The notes: generated by a model not told the origin, from the letters alone. 64,000 nucleotides of DNA from Streptomyces xylophagus (GCF_000716435.1 NZ_JNWO01000028.1:1-64000); one strand, 5' to 3'; positions 1-8,560 are shown, counted from the first letter of the stretch. Numbers and translations are program-made.

Positions 1-1
1 C

Positions 2-2002
2 CCCCACCGGCGGCCCCCCCACCCGCCGAGGCCCCCCCGCCAAAGCAACAGGCACCGGCACAGGCCCCAACACCTCAGCATCAGAAGGCAGTTCAACGGC
101 CGCAAGAAACTCCGCGACCGCCTCCGCAACCCCCGCCACCGCAGCCATCCGAGAAACCGGCGGAAACCCCAACTCCGCCCGCTCCGCAAGCTCCCGCACC
201 GCATGCCCCACGGGATCCCACCGCACAAGCGCCTGCACAGGCCGCAAGGTGGGCTCAGCCACGACAACCACCGTCCCCCCACCCCCCTGCGGCCGTACCA
301 ACGAACTCGCCGCGATCCACCGCCGCAACGCATCCTCCCCGGCCCGCAGATCAGGCCGTCCGAGCATCGCCCACCCGTCCAGCAGCAACGCCGCCGCATA
401 CCCGCCCTCGGCAACGGGCTCGGCCCCCGGCGTACTCACGACCAGCGCGGGAGTCCCCGGCACCGTATCGAGCACCTGCTCCCGCCCGGACGTCCGCACC
501 GGCACCGCGGGAAACGCCCGCCCCAACTCCTCGGCGGTCCGCCGCGCCCCCACCACCTGAGCCCGCAGCCGGAACCCACCGCACTCGGGACAGTGCCAGG
601 AGTTCTCCTCGACCCCGCACCACCCACACCGCAGCCCGCCCGCGTCCTGCCCCTCCAACGGCCCGGCACAGTGCCGACACCGCGCGGCAGCCCGGCACTG
701 GGCACAGGCCATCCGCGGCACATACCCCCGCCGAGGCACCTGCACCAGCACGGGCCCGTGCTTCAGCCCCTCCCGCACGGCCTGCCAGGCCAGCGTCGGC
801 AACCGGGCGGCCCGAGCGGCCTCGTCCCGCGCCAAGTCCCCGTCCCCCACGGTCCGTACGAGCGGAGCGGCCCCCCGCACCTGCTCGCGCGACGCGACCA
901 ACGGCCGCGCCCACCCGCTCTCCACGAGCTGCGCGGCCTCCACCGTGCAACTCCAACTCCCCAGCAGAAACCCGCACTTGTCCAGCGCGGCCCGCAACAG
1001 CAACACCTCCCGCGCATGCGGCTGCGGCGCGTGCTGCTCACTGTGACTGTCGTCCCCGTCGTCCCAGATCACGACGAGCCCGAGGTTCTGCACCGGCGCG
1101 AACATCGCGGCCCGCGTCCCGACGACCGCGCGCACGGACCCCCGCCGTACGGCAAGCCACTGCCGATACCGCTTCTCGGGCCCGGCGTCGGCGGTGAGCA
1201 GCGCATGCCGCCCCTCACCCAGCAGCGCCGTCAACGCGGCGTCGACCCGCCCGGCAGCCCGCCCGTCCGGTACGACGACGAGCGCCCCGCGCCCGGAGGC
1301 GAGCGTCGCGGCGACGGCCCGCGCGATCTCCTCGCTCCACTCGGGCCCCGGCAGCGCGTTCCACACCGCCCGCGGCGCACCCCCCGAAGCCAGCGCCTCC
1401 AGGAACCCGGCCCCCCGTTCGTACCGCGCCCAGGAACCCGCATCGGGCGCCCCCGGCGGTGGCAGTGGCGCGGGCGACGGCTTCTGCTCGGCCCGCGCGC
1501 TGCGTGGCGGCACGGCCAGTTGCAGCACATCGGCGAGACTCCCCGCGTACCGGTCGGCAACAGCCCTCGCGAGCCCGAGCAGCTCCGCGCTCAGCACCGG
1601 CTCCGGCGACACGACCTGCGCCAGCGCGGCGAGCGGCCCGGAGTAGTCCGACTCGGCCAGCCGCTCGACGAGGAATCCGTCGATCAGCCCCCCGCCCTCG
1701 CGCCGACCGTCCCGCACCCGGTGCCGCCCGGCCCCGAACCGCACCCGCACCCGCACCCCGGGCTGCGCGTCGGCGTCGAGTTCCTCGGGCACGGCGTAGT
1801 CGAAGTACCGGTCGAGATGCAACACACCCTTGTCGACCAGCACCCGCGCGACCGGCAACTCCCCGGCCAGGGCGGCCCCGCGCCACGTCCGCGGCTTGGC
1901 CTTCGGCCCCTTCGCCTGCCGCACACTCTCCCGGATCAGCGCAAGCTGCTCGGGCGGCGCACCCTCCGCACCGCCGCCCCGTTCCCCGTTCTCGCTGCTC
2001 AC
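2..2002 (-). CDS. priA: Primosomal protein N' (PriA), partial at left edge, probably without helicase activity
   Basis: PriA recognises stalled forks and reloads the replisome. About 667 residues are visible from a GTG start at 2002; the C-terminal end lies outside the window. The zinc-binding Cys cluster is clear in the 560-720 stretch (a CAQC pair, a CRHC pair, then CGWC and CPEC). The motor motifs are degraded. Where PriA normally has a G-x-T-G-S-G-K-T Walker A, this protein reads ALPGPEWSEE (near 1340-1360), and the DEEH box is replaced by WDDGDDSH (near 1050-1065). Actinobacterial PriA proteins are known to lack ATPase motifs, so this one is probably a structural primosome factor. It is separated from metK by an accessory segment; in the S. 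coelicolor order as I remember it the two are neighbours. Confidence 0.9.
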   Translation of the reverse strand, partial: MSSENGERGGGAEGAPPEQLALIRESVRQAKGPKAKPRTWRGAALAGELPVARVLVDKGVLHLDRYFDYAVPEELDADAQPGVRVRVRFGAGRHRVRDGRREGGGLIDGFLVERLAESDYSGPLAALAQVVSPEPVLSAELLGLARAVADRYAGSLADVLQLAVPPRSARAEQKPSPAPLPPPGAPDAGSWARYERGAGFLEALASGGAPRAVWNALPGPEWSEEIARAVAATLASGRGALVVVPDGRAAGRVDAALTALLGEGRHALLTADAGPEKRYRQWLAVRRGSVRAVVGTRAAMFAPVQNLGLVVIWDDGDDSHSEQHAPQPHAREVLLLRAALDKCGFLLGSWSCTVEAAQLVESGWARPLVASREQVRGAAPLVRTVGDGDLARDEAARAARLPTLAWQAVREGLKHGPVLVQVPRRGYVPRMACAQCRAAARCRHCAGPLEGQDAGGLRCGWCGVEENSWHCPECGGFRLRAQVVGARRTAEELGRAFPAVPVRTSGREQVLDTVPGTPALVVSTPGAEPVAEGGYAAALLLDGWAMLGRPDLRAGEDALRRWIAASSLVRPQGGGGTVVVVAEPTLRPVQALVRWDPVGHAVRELAERAELGFPPVSRMAAVAGVAEAVAEFLAAVELPSDAEVLGPVPVPVALAGGPRRVGGPPVG

Positions 2003-2063
2003 GCCTGCATTCTTACCAAACGCGACTGACAACGGCCGCCGACCGCTGTACGCACCCGGTCTT

Positions 2064-2594
2064 CTAGCCCTCGGCGAGGAGCCGGACGATGAGCTCTTCC
2101 GCGCAGGCCATGTCCTCGTCCGGGTCACTGTCACGGAACCGTCCCCCCGCCTCGGAGGCGGCGAATCCGAGCATGAACGTCGACAGCAACCGCTCGGCCC
2201 GCGGAATCCGCTCCTCCTGGAGACCGGCGGCGCGCAGAGCGTCGTAGACCGCGTTGCGCGGCCCGACGGCCTCCGGGGTGACCGCGGGACGTTGGAAGAG
2301 GAGCAGGAACAGGTCGGGGTGGCGCCGGGCGGTGGCCCTCATGCTGCGGGCGAGCAGGCGCAGTTGATCTCGCCAGTCGAGTCCGGGACCGGGCACGTCG
2401 ATCTCGAGCAGCAGCCGTTCCACGAGGCCGTCGAGGAGTCCCTGCTTGTCGCCGACATGGCGGTAGAGCGTCATCGGGTTCACATCGAGTTCCTGTGCGA
2501 CGGCCCGCATCGTGACCGCCGACAGTCCCTTCCGGGTCGCCAACTCCCATGTCACATCCAGCACTTGATCACGACTGATCCGCCGTGGCGTCAC
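2064..2594 (-). CDS. TetR-family transcriptional repressor
   Basis: A 176-aa one-component regulator. The N-terminal ~50 residues form a TetR helix-turn-helix (VTMRAVAQELDVNPMTLYRHV), followed by a helical ligand-binding domain with an LLFQRP stretch and a C terminus typical of TetR_C proteins. The GTG start at 2594 is preceded by GGAGG seven bases upstream on the minus strand. It is divergent from an ABC-2 exporter, and the 77-bp gap holds palindromes that overlap the exporter promoter. It therefore most likely represses both itself and the exporter and is released by the exported compound. The ligand is unknown. Confidence 0.9.
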   Translation of the reverse strand: MTPRRISRDQVLDVTWELATRKGLSAVTMRAVAQELDVNPMTLYRHVGDKQGLLDGLVERLLLEIDVPGPGLDWRDQLRLLARSMRATARRHPDLFLLLFQRPAVTPEAVGPRNAVYDALRAAGLQEERIPRAERLLSTFMLGFAASEAGGRFRDSDPDEDMACAEELIVRLLAEG

Positions 2595-2666
2595 TTGACA
2601 TCCTCCCTCGAAGCTACGTATACACAGTATACGTATACGCTGTATATATCGAGGGAATCGAGGGAG
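2595..2666 (+). promoter_or_regulatory. Promoter and probable TetR operator of the ABC exporter
   Basis: A -35 TTGACA (2595-2600) and a -10 TATACA (2619-2624) are 18 bp apart and face the ABC genes. The AT-rich core has a perfect 12-bp palindrome GTATACGTATAC (2627-2638). It is flanked by a perfect inverted pair TCCCTCGA (2604-2611) / TCGAGGGA (2649-2656). A tandem 9-bp repeat ATCGAGGGA occupies 2648-2656 and 2657-2665, the second copy supplying the Shine-Dalgarno. The palindromes sit over and just downstream of the -10, where a repressor would block transcription. Assignment to the adjacent TetR is inference. Confidence 0.75.
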
Positions 2667-2671
2667 TGGCC

Positions 2672-3586
2672 ATGCTGACAGTCAGTGGCCTGCGCAAACG
2701 ATGGGGCCCTGTCCAGGCCCTCAACGGCTTCGACCTGCACATCGAGCCCGGCGAGATCTGCGGCCTGATCGGCCACAACGGCGCGGGCAAGACCACCTTC
2801 GCCCGCACGGTCGCCGGCCTGGAACGCCCCGACGCGGGTTCGGTCCTCGTAGCGGGGGTGGATCTCGCCACGGCCCCACGTTCCGCACGCGCCCTGATCG
2901 GACTGGCACCCCAGGAGCTGGCCCTCTACCCGACCGCCACCCTGCGCCAGAACCTGCGCCTCTTCGGCGGCCTCGCCGGCCTCCGCGGGACTCAACTCCG
3001 CACCGAACTGGCCGCCGTAGCGGAGGAGTTGATCCTCACCGACGTACTCGACCGACCGATCGCGACACTCTCCGGCGGCCAGCAGCGCCGCGCCCAGGCA
3101 GCCACGGTCCTCCTCCCCCGCCCCCGCGTCCTGCTGCTCGACGAACCCACCGTCGGGGCCGACCCCACCACCCGCGAGGCGTTGCTACGACTCGTCAGGA
3201 CCCGCGCCGACGAAGGTGCGGCGATCTGCTACACCACGCACTACCTACCGGAGTTGGAGCACCTGGACGCCACGCTCGCGGTCGCGGCGTCCGGCCGTGT
3301 GATCGCCCGCGGACACCGCGCCGACCTCCTGGACGGCCTGCCCGGCGAGGTCGCCGTGACGTTCAACGGCCCCGTACCTGAGCACCTGAGCCGGCCCTCA
3401 ACTGCCCCTGGGGAACTGCGTTTCAGCACCGTGGACCCGGCGCGGGAACTGGCCCAACTGCTACGGGACCTGGGCCCCGACACCACCCGGGTCCGTTCGG
3501 CCACGATCCGCGAACCCTCACTGGACGACCTCTACCGCAGCCTGGCCACCCACCAACTCCCCACGGGAGCACACGATGCGGCCTGA
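2672..3586 (+). CDS. ABC-2 type exporter, ATP-binding subunit
   Basis: A 304-aa ATPase powering export through the membrane protein encoded next. It shows Walker A GHNGAGKTT (residues 34-42), signature LSGGQQRR, Walker B LLLDEPTVGADP and an H-loop TTHYL. A C-terminal extension of ~80 residues is typical of DrrA-type drug exporters. The ATG at 2672 is chosen because GGGAG lies five bases upstream and the protein begins exactly at the conserved MLTVSGLRKRWG; an ATG upstream at 2585 would place the promoter palindromes inside the gene. The gene overlaps the permease by 11 nt. The substrate is unknown. The divergent TetR gene suggests a toxic or antibiotic-like compound. Confidence 0.9.
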   Translation: MLTVSGLRKRWGPVQALNGFDLHIEPGEICGLIGHNGAGKTTFARTVAGLERPDAGSVLVAGVDLATAPRSARALIGLAPQELALYPTATLRQNLRLFGGLAGLRGTQLRTELAAVAEELILTDVLDRPIATLSGGQQRRAQAATVLLPRPRVLLLDEPTVGADPTTREALLRLVRTRADEGAAICYTTHYLPELEHLDATLAVAASGRVIARGHRADLLDGLPGEVAVTFNGPVPEHLSRPSTAPGELRFSTVDPARELAQLLRDLGPDTTRVRSATIREPSLDDLYRSLATHQLPTGAHDAA

Positions 3587-4328
3587 ACTCGCGTCAACTC
3601 CGGCCCGCCGCACCTGGGTCATGACCCGCCACACCCTCGTCCTGCTCATCCGGGACCCGGGAACCCCCGTCGCCTACACCGTCATGTCCCTGGTACTCCT
3701 GACCGTGCTCCGCCCGGTGTACGACCGCCTGGCCACCTCCGGCCCACCGGGCATCGTGCAGGCCGCTCCGGGCATCGCGGTGATGTTCACCCTGCTCGCC
3801 CTGGACGTGGCCGGCCAACTCCTGCTCTCCGAACGCACCTGGCGCACCTGGGACCGCCTGCGCTCCGGCCCGGCGTCCCCGTCGACGATCCTGGCCGGCA
3901 AAGCCCTCCCCCTGATCGCGCTGTTCCTGACCCAGCAGGCCGTACTGTTCCTCGTCGCGACGGCGGCCTTCGGCTTCCCCCTCGCCGCCGGCACCTGGCG
4001 CGTCCCCCTGCTGGCCCTCCTCTGGGCGGCCTGCGTCACCTCCTGCGGCCTGGCTCTCGGCGTCCACGCCCGCAGTCAGGGCCAGTTGGCCGCCGCCTCC
4101 GACATCGGCGCCCTCACGATCACCTGCCTCAGCGGCTGCCTGGTCCCCCTCGCCGTCCTCCCCCACTGGGTCTCCACGGTGGCCCCCGCGACCCCGGGCT
4201 ACTGGGCCCTGCACGGCTTCCAGGCAGCCGTCACCGGCAACACCCACGCCTACGCACACGCGGCGGCGGTCATCGCGGCCATCACAGCGGCGGCACTCCT
4301 CGTCTCGGCCCGCGGCATCCGCCGCTGA
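3576..4328 (+). CDS. ABC-2 type exporter, membrane subunit
   Basis: A 250-aa integral membrane protein with about six hydrophobic segments (for example around residues 25-45, 60-85, 110-130, 145-165, 170-195 and 225-247), the layout of the ABC-2 permease family. It starts inside the end of the ATPase gene (11-nt overlap), so the two are translationally coupled and form one exporter. Nothing in the sequence tells the substrate. It is the last gene of this small operon; a hairpin follows at 4429-4449. Confidence 0.88.
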   Translation: MRPELASTPARRTWVMTRHTLVLLIRDPGTPVAYTVMSLVLLTVLRPVYDRLATSGPPGIVQAAPGIAVMFTLLALDVAGQLLLSERTWRTWDRLRSGPASPSTILAGKALPLIALFLTQQAVLFLVATAAFGFPLAAGTWRVPLLALLWAACVTSCGLALGVHARSQGQLAAASDIGALTITCLSGCLVPLAVLPHWVSTVAPATPGYWALHGFQAAVTGNTHAYAHAAAVIAAITAAALLVSARGIRR

Positions 4329-4428
4329 CTCACCGGGAACAGAGCCCGCCAGCCGCCGACTTGGGACCACCTCTGGCCGAAACCGCTTACTCGACAAGGG
4401 AGTTCACCTCGGCTTCGCTCCGGATGAG

Positions 4429-4449
4429 GAAACGGGAAACGCCCGTTTC
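4429..4449. terminator. Hairpin between the ABC exporter and the XRE gene
   Basis: Perfect 8-bp inverted repeat GAAACGGG (4429-4436) / CCCGTTTC (4442-4449) with a 5-nt loop. There is no T-tract on the plus strand. It lies in the 201-bp non-coding gap after the permease and may end that transcript, or lie in the leader of the next operon. Confidence 0.45.
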
Positions 4450-4529
4450 GCCTTGTTCGGCCCAGCCGGCTGCCCCACGCTGAATCGCGGCGCTCATCGG
4501 CTGTCGGCCGAGGAGCGACGGAGGTCGAA

Positions 4530-5819
4530 GTGCTGGAGCAGTCGCACGACTTCGGGCCGGAACTGCGCAGGAGGCGTCTCGCCGCCCGGCTCTCTCTGCA
4601 CCAACTGGGACAGCGCGTGCACTACAGCAAGAGCCAACTGAGCAAGGTGGAACGGGGAATCAAGCGTCCGACGCCCGAACTGGCCCGCCTGTGCGACACC
4701 GAACTGGGTGCCGACGGCGCGCTCAGCCGGCTCGTGCCCGTCCGGCCCCCCGAACCACCTCTGCCCGCCCCCGGAAACGACGACGAGGTGTGGCTGATGC
4801 ACCTGCGCAAGGTCGGTTCGAGTTCCTTCCAACCCGTGACCCGCCGCGGGCTCATCACCGCCGGCGCCGCCTCGGTGCTGACCCTGCACACGGGCGATCC
4901 GTGCTCGCTCCCCCTTGAGGGGGCCGAGACCTTCGCGGACGCCTCACGGATGCTGTTCGACCAGTTCCGGCGGCTCGGCCAGACGTCGGGCCCCGCGAGT
5001 GTGCTGCCGCCGCTCATCGCCCAGACCCACAGCCTGGAACAGCTCGCCGCGCGCTGCGGCCCGCGCGGGCGGCGAACCCTGCTGCTCCTCGCCTCCCGCT
5101 ATGCCGAGTACGCGGGCTGGATGGCCCAGGAGTGCGGCGACGACACGGCCGCGATCTGGTGGACGGACCGCGCCGTGCACCTCGCGGCAGCCGGTGCGGA
5201 CACCGGGCTGGCCACCTACGCACAGGTCCGCCGCTCCCTGATCAGCCTGTACCGCGGGGACATCGCCGAAGCCGTACAGCTGGCCGCCCACGCCCTGGAG
5301 AGCGACGCGCCCGCCCGCATCCGGGGCCTGGCCGCCCAGCACCTGGCCCAGGGTGCCGCCGCCGACGGCGACCACAGCACCTGCATGGCCAGCCTCGACC
5401 GCGCCCGCCGACTGCTCGAACAGGACGCCGCCGATCCCGCCGAACCGGTCCTCGGCGCCTCCCATGTCCCCGACGTGGTCTCGATGTTCACCGGCTGGTG
5501 CCTGTACGACCTGGGCCGCCCGAAGCAGGCGGCCGCCCTGCTGGACCAGGAGACCGCCCGCATCCCGGAGCACGCCTTCCGGACCCGGGCCCGGTACGGC
5601 GTCCGGCGCGCGCTGGCCCACGCGGCGGCGGGAGACATCGACCACGCCTGCCGTATCGCCGGCGAGGCCCTGCCGTCGGTACGGCTCACCCACTCCGCCA
5701 CGGTCTCCGCCGACCTGCGCCGCCTCGGCCACACGCTCGGCAGACACTCCCGCAACGCCTCCGTACGAGCGCTGATCCCGGACCTGTCCGGCGCGCTGAC
5801 CCACTCCACCGCCTTCTAG
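4530..5819 (+). CDS. XRE-family helix-turn-helix regulator with TPR-like region
   Basis: A 429-aa protein. Residues ~11-65 are an XRE-type HTH (LRRRRLAARLSLHQLGQRV, then YSKSQLSKVERGIKRPTPELA). A twin-arginine-like stretch TRRGLITAGAASVL sits at 104-117; it is common in this Streptomyces family and probably not a real export signal so far into a DNA-binding protein. The remaining ~300 residues are Ala/Leu-rich helical repeats of TPR type, suggesting a sensing or protein-binding module. The GTG start at 4530 has GGAGG five bases upstream. The stop is 13 nt before the TIR gene, so it is the first gene of the four-gene set. I infer that it regulates that set; it could also be an unlinked pleiotropic regulator. 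Confidence 0.85.
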   Translation: MLEQSHDFGPELRRRRLAARLSLHQLGQRVHYSKSQLSKVERGIKRPTPELARLCDTELGADGALSRLVPVRPPEPPLPAPGNDDEVWLMHLRKVGSSSFQPVTRRGLITAGAASVLTLHTGDPCSLPLEGAETFADASRMLFDQFRRLGQTSGPASVLPPLIAQTHSLEQLAARCGPRGRRTLLLLASRYAEYAGWMAQECGDDTAAIWWTDRAVHLAAAGADTGLATYAQVRRSLISLYRGDIAEAVQLAAHALESDAPARIRGLAAQHLAQGAAADGDHSTCMASLDRARRLLEQDAADPAEPVLGASHVPDVVSMFTGWCLYDLGRPKQAAALLDQETARIPEHAFRTRARYGVRRALAHAAAGDIDHACRIAGEALPSVRLTHSATVSADLRRLGHTLGRHSRNASVRALIPDLSGALTHSTAF

Positions 5820-5832
5820 AGGGGATACGGCC

Positions 5833-6585
5833 ATGCACGAGATCTTCGTCAACTACCGCACCAAGAGCGGCAAGGAGGTCGCCTACTCCTGCGACCGCGC
5901 GCTGTCGGCCAGGTTCGGCCCCGACAGCGTGTTCCTCGCCCGGAAGTCGATCGATCCCGGCAACAACTACATCGACGTACTTGTCCGGGCCGCCCGCCGC
6001 AGTCATGTGCTGCTCGCGCTCGTCGACGAGGAGTGGATCGACGCACCCGACCGGAACAGGCCCGGCAGGCGTGCGCTGGACAACCCTCAGGACTGGGTCC
6101 GGCGGGAGTTGGAGGAGGCGCTGGCAGCGGGGGTGCTGATCGTGCCGCTGTTCCTCGGCCGCAGGGTGGAGCAACTCGATCCCCGACGGCTGCCCAGGTC
6201 GATCGCGGAGATCGCGGAATGCCAGTACACCCGGGTGGATCAGCACAGCCTGGAGGCCGATCTCACCCGGCTCGGCGACCGGCTCGTACGTCTCGTACCG
6301 GCCCTCGCCGCACTGGACCGCGCCACGCCGACCGATGAACCCGCCTCCGCCGAGCCGGACTTCACCGTCCGCAACGACCACCAGAGCGGCGGCATCGGCC
6401 AGGTCAGCGGCACCGTAGGAACGTATGTGCACGACGCCCACGGTCCGCTCAACACGGGCGACGGCGATCAGTTCAACGGGACGCAGATCAACGGCGACGG
6501 CACGAACCACATCGCCGGGGACAACCAGGGCGGGATACGCCAGGGGTTCGGCACGCGGACGCCCCGTGGGGGCGAGGAACGGTGA
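5833..6585 (+). CDS. TIR-domain protein with C-terminal amyloid-like signalling motif
   Basis: A 250-aa protein. Residues 1-160 form a bacterial TIR domain: IFVNYRTKSG at the BB-loop side, VFLARKSIDPGNNYID (33-48), the strand VLLALVDEEWID (59-70), and DWVRRELEEAL with Glu92 at the position of the catalytic glutamate of NAD-cleaving TIRs. Residues 177-240 are a Gly/Asn/Gln/Asp-rich, low-hydrophobicity tail. Its segment 196-215 (core YVHDAHG, then GDGDQFN) is almost repeated at the N terminus of the next protein. Family knowledge makes NAD+ hydrolysis the likely activity. The shared motif suggests recruitment or nucleation by the neighbour; this is inference. RBS GAGGGG precedes the ATG. The stop overlaps the next start (GTGA), so the two are translationally coupled. 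Confidence 0.87.
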   Translation: MHEIFVNYRTKSGKEVAYSCDRALSARFGPDSVFLARKSIDPGNNYIDVLVRAARRSHVLLALVDEEWIDAPDRNRPGRRALDNPQDWVRRELEEALAAGVLIVPLFLGRRVEQLDPRRLPRSIAEIAECQYTRVDQHSLEADLTRLGDRLVRLVPALAALDRATPTDEPASAEPDFTVRNDHQSGGIGQVSGTVGTYVHDAHGPLNTGDGDQFNGTQINGDGTNHIAGDNQGGIRQGFGTRTPRGGEER

Positions 6586-8534
6586 ACGAGACCTTCGGTT
6601 CGTACGTCCACGAGGCCCACGGGTCCGTCAACAGCGGTGACGGACCCCAGTTCAACTTCTACTACGCCGCCGAGGCCCGGCTGCGCGAGCAGGCGAGCAG
6701 GCGTCCTCGTGCCGTAGCGAAGGAGGACCGCGAACAGCTCGCCGCGCGATTCGTGCCGCCGCGCGGTATGCAGCTCGCGCGTGACCGGCTGTCGGAGCGG
6801 AACACGGTTCTGCTCGACGGACTGCCGGGCCACGGCCGGCGTGCCGCCGCGATCATGCTGCTGCACGAACTGTCCGACACCCGCGGCAGCCTGCACGAAC
6901 TGCCGGACACCTCCGACGACATGAGCGACGACACGGCCGCGTCGCCGCTCGACATCCGGGACATCGGTGCGGGCGACCGGCTGCTGCTGGACCTATCGGA
7001 GGCGGAGGAGTCCCGGTACCTCGCCATCCAGAACACGCTCTCCGACTTCCGCGAGAACCTGGTCCGACGCGGCGCCCATCTCGCCGTGGTACTCCCCCAC
7101 CACCTCGGCTATCTGCTCCGGGGCGAACTGAAACGCCTCACCGTGGAGATCGGCCGCCCTTCGGCGCACCGGGTGCTCGTCCGTCATCTCCGGCACGACG
7201 GCATCGATCCACCGCAGTCCGACCTCGCCGGCAGCGAGCTCCTCGGCTACCTGACCCAGGCCCCGATGCGTGAAGTGGCCGGCCTCGCCGACCGGATCCG
7301 GCGCTGCCGGGACATCTCGCCGGCCGACCGGGGTTTCTCCGACTGGCTCGCCGAGTCACTGATCGACCAGCACGACCAGAGCGCCCGGGTCGCGGCGGAT
7401 CTCTCGGCCCAGCAGGACGGCCGGCACCGAGCGCTGCTGCTGTCCCTGGCCCTGTTCCACGGGGCCGGTCCGGGGGCGGTGCTCCAGGGCGCGAACGCCC
7501 TGCTGCGCGTGCTCAGTCATCCACCGGACCCCACTCCCCGGCTCGACCGGGCCGACCTGCACGCCGAACTCGCCGACATAGGCGCCGAGACACGGACCGA
7601 CGGCCGCGTCCGGTTCCGCATCGCCGGCTACGACCAGGCCGTACGGGACCACTTCTGGACCTTCCTGCCGGACATCCGCAGACAGCTGCGCGACTGGTTC
7701 GACGAGTGCCTGGTCCAGTCCTCCCTCCTGCCGTCCGACCGCAAGGAAGCCGTCGCGAGATTCGCCGCCCAGAGCCTGCGCACCGCCCGTCCCGAGGATC
7801 TCTCCTGGCTGGCGCATCGGTGGACGTCGGACAGGGCACCGGCGCATCTCGTCCCCGACGCGGCCCAGGTACTGGCATGCGGGCTGGAGGACGAGCGGTA
7901 CGGCCGTCTCTTCCGGCAGCACATCTACGACTGGAGCACGTCGACGGAGACGGGCCCCGGGTTCCGGCAGGTACTCGTCGTGGTCTGCTCCACGACCATG
8001 GCCCGCTCGCATCCCGACCAGGCCCTCGTCCGGCTGCACCATCTGGCGCGGCGCACGAGCGGCGTCGTAGGGGCGAAGGCCCGCCGCGCGCTGCTGGACC
8101 TGGCGCGGTCGGACCACCGGCTGTACCGACGCATGCTGGACCGGCTCGCTGCCGGGATCGCCCAGGGCCAGTGGGAAGAGGACCGCGCCCTCTTCCTCGA
8201 ACTCGCCGACCCCGTGCGGCTCGTGGGGTATCGAAGCGTCCGCGAGTCGCTGATCAACTGCTGGAACGGCGTGCTACGGCGTCCCGTCGCATCCTGGACG
8301 GCGCCCCTGGCCCGCTGGCTGACCGCGAGCGAGGACGTCCGCCATCGCGACCTGGTGCTCAGGGTGCTGTCCGCCGCCTGCGACGCGGACGTCCGGATCT
8401 CCGGGTGCCTCTACGGCGCCGCCCGGCACTGGCTGCACGCCGATCCGAGCGCCTCACGCGCGGAGACCGTCGCCGTCCTGCTGCGGAAGATCGACACCGC
8501 CCAGGGCATCGAGTCCTACCCACTCGCCGTCTGA
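6582..8534 (+). CDS. NTPase-like (STAND-type) protein with N-terminal motif shared with the TIR protein
   Basis: A 650-aa protein starting with GTG, overlapped by the TIR stop codon. Residues 6-25 match TIR residues 196-215 in 14 of 20 positions. After a basic linker comes a P-loop-like segment GLPGHGRR (80-87) following a hydrophobic strand NTVLLD, with Arg86 in place of the usual Lys. A candidate Walker B RLLLD ends at Asp137. Residues ~150-210 resemble the rest of a small NTPase core (LVRRGAHLAVVLPHHL). From ~220 to the end the sequence is Leu/Ala/Arg-rich helical, like HEAT or TPR repeats. I read it as a sensor/NTPase that passes a signal to the TIR protein through the shared motif. No DNA-binding or enzymatic domain is recognised. 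The exact family is unknown to me. Confidence 0.75.
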   Translation: MNETFGSYVHEAHGSVNSGDGPQFNFYYAAEARLREQASRRPRAVAKEDREQLAARFVPPRGMQLARDRLSERNTVLLDGLPGHGRRAAAIMLLHELSDTRGSLHELPDTSDDMSDDTAASPLDIRDIGAGDRLLLDLSEAEESRYLAIQNTLSDFRENLVRRGAHLAVVLPHHLGYLLRGELKRLTVEIGRPSAHRVLVRHLRHDGIDPPQSDLAGSELLGYLTQAPMREVAGLADRIRRCRDISPADRGFSDWLAESLIDQHDQSARVAADLSAQQDGRHRALLLSLALFHGAGPGAVLQGANALLRVLSHPPDPTPRLDRADLHAELADIGAETRTDGRVRFRIAGYDQAVRDHFWTFLPDIRRQLRDWFDECLVQSSLLPSDRKEAVARFAAQSLRTARPEDLSWLAHRWTSDRAPAHLVPDAAQVLACGLEDERYGRLFRQHIYDWSTSTETGPGFRQVLVVVCSTTMARSHPDQALVRLHHLARRTSGVVGAKARRALLDLARSDHRLYRRMLDRLAAGIAQGQWEEDRALFLELADPVRLVGYRSVRESLINCWNGVLRRPVASWTAPLARWLTASEDVRHRDLVLRVLSAACDADVRISGCLYGAARHWLHADPSASRAETVAVLLRKIDTAQGIESYPLAV

Positions 8535-8560
8535 GCGCGAGCCGTCATCGGGGGCCTTCC

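Noticed and set aside
203..2067. Long plus-strand open frames (up to 608 codons) opposite priA
   Set aside because: Composition is Pro/Arg/His-rich with no family; they are the complement of PriA and arise from the high GC at third positions. Similar shadows oppose metK, carB, alaS, relA, secD and others.
4933..4990. Tat signal implying that the XRE protein is exported
   Set aside because: The twin-Arg-like stretch is at residues 104-117 behind a DNA-binding domain; the pattern is common in cytoplasmic Streptomyces XRE/TPR regulators.
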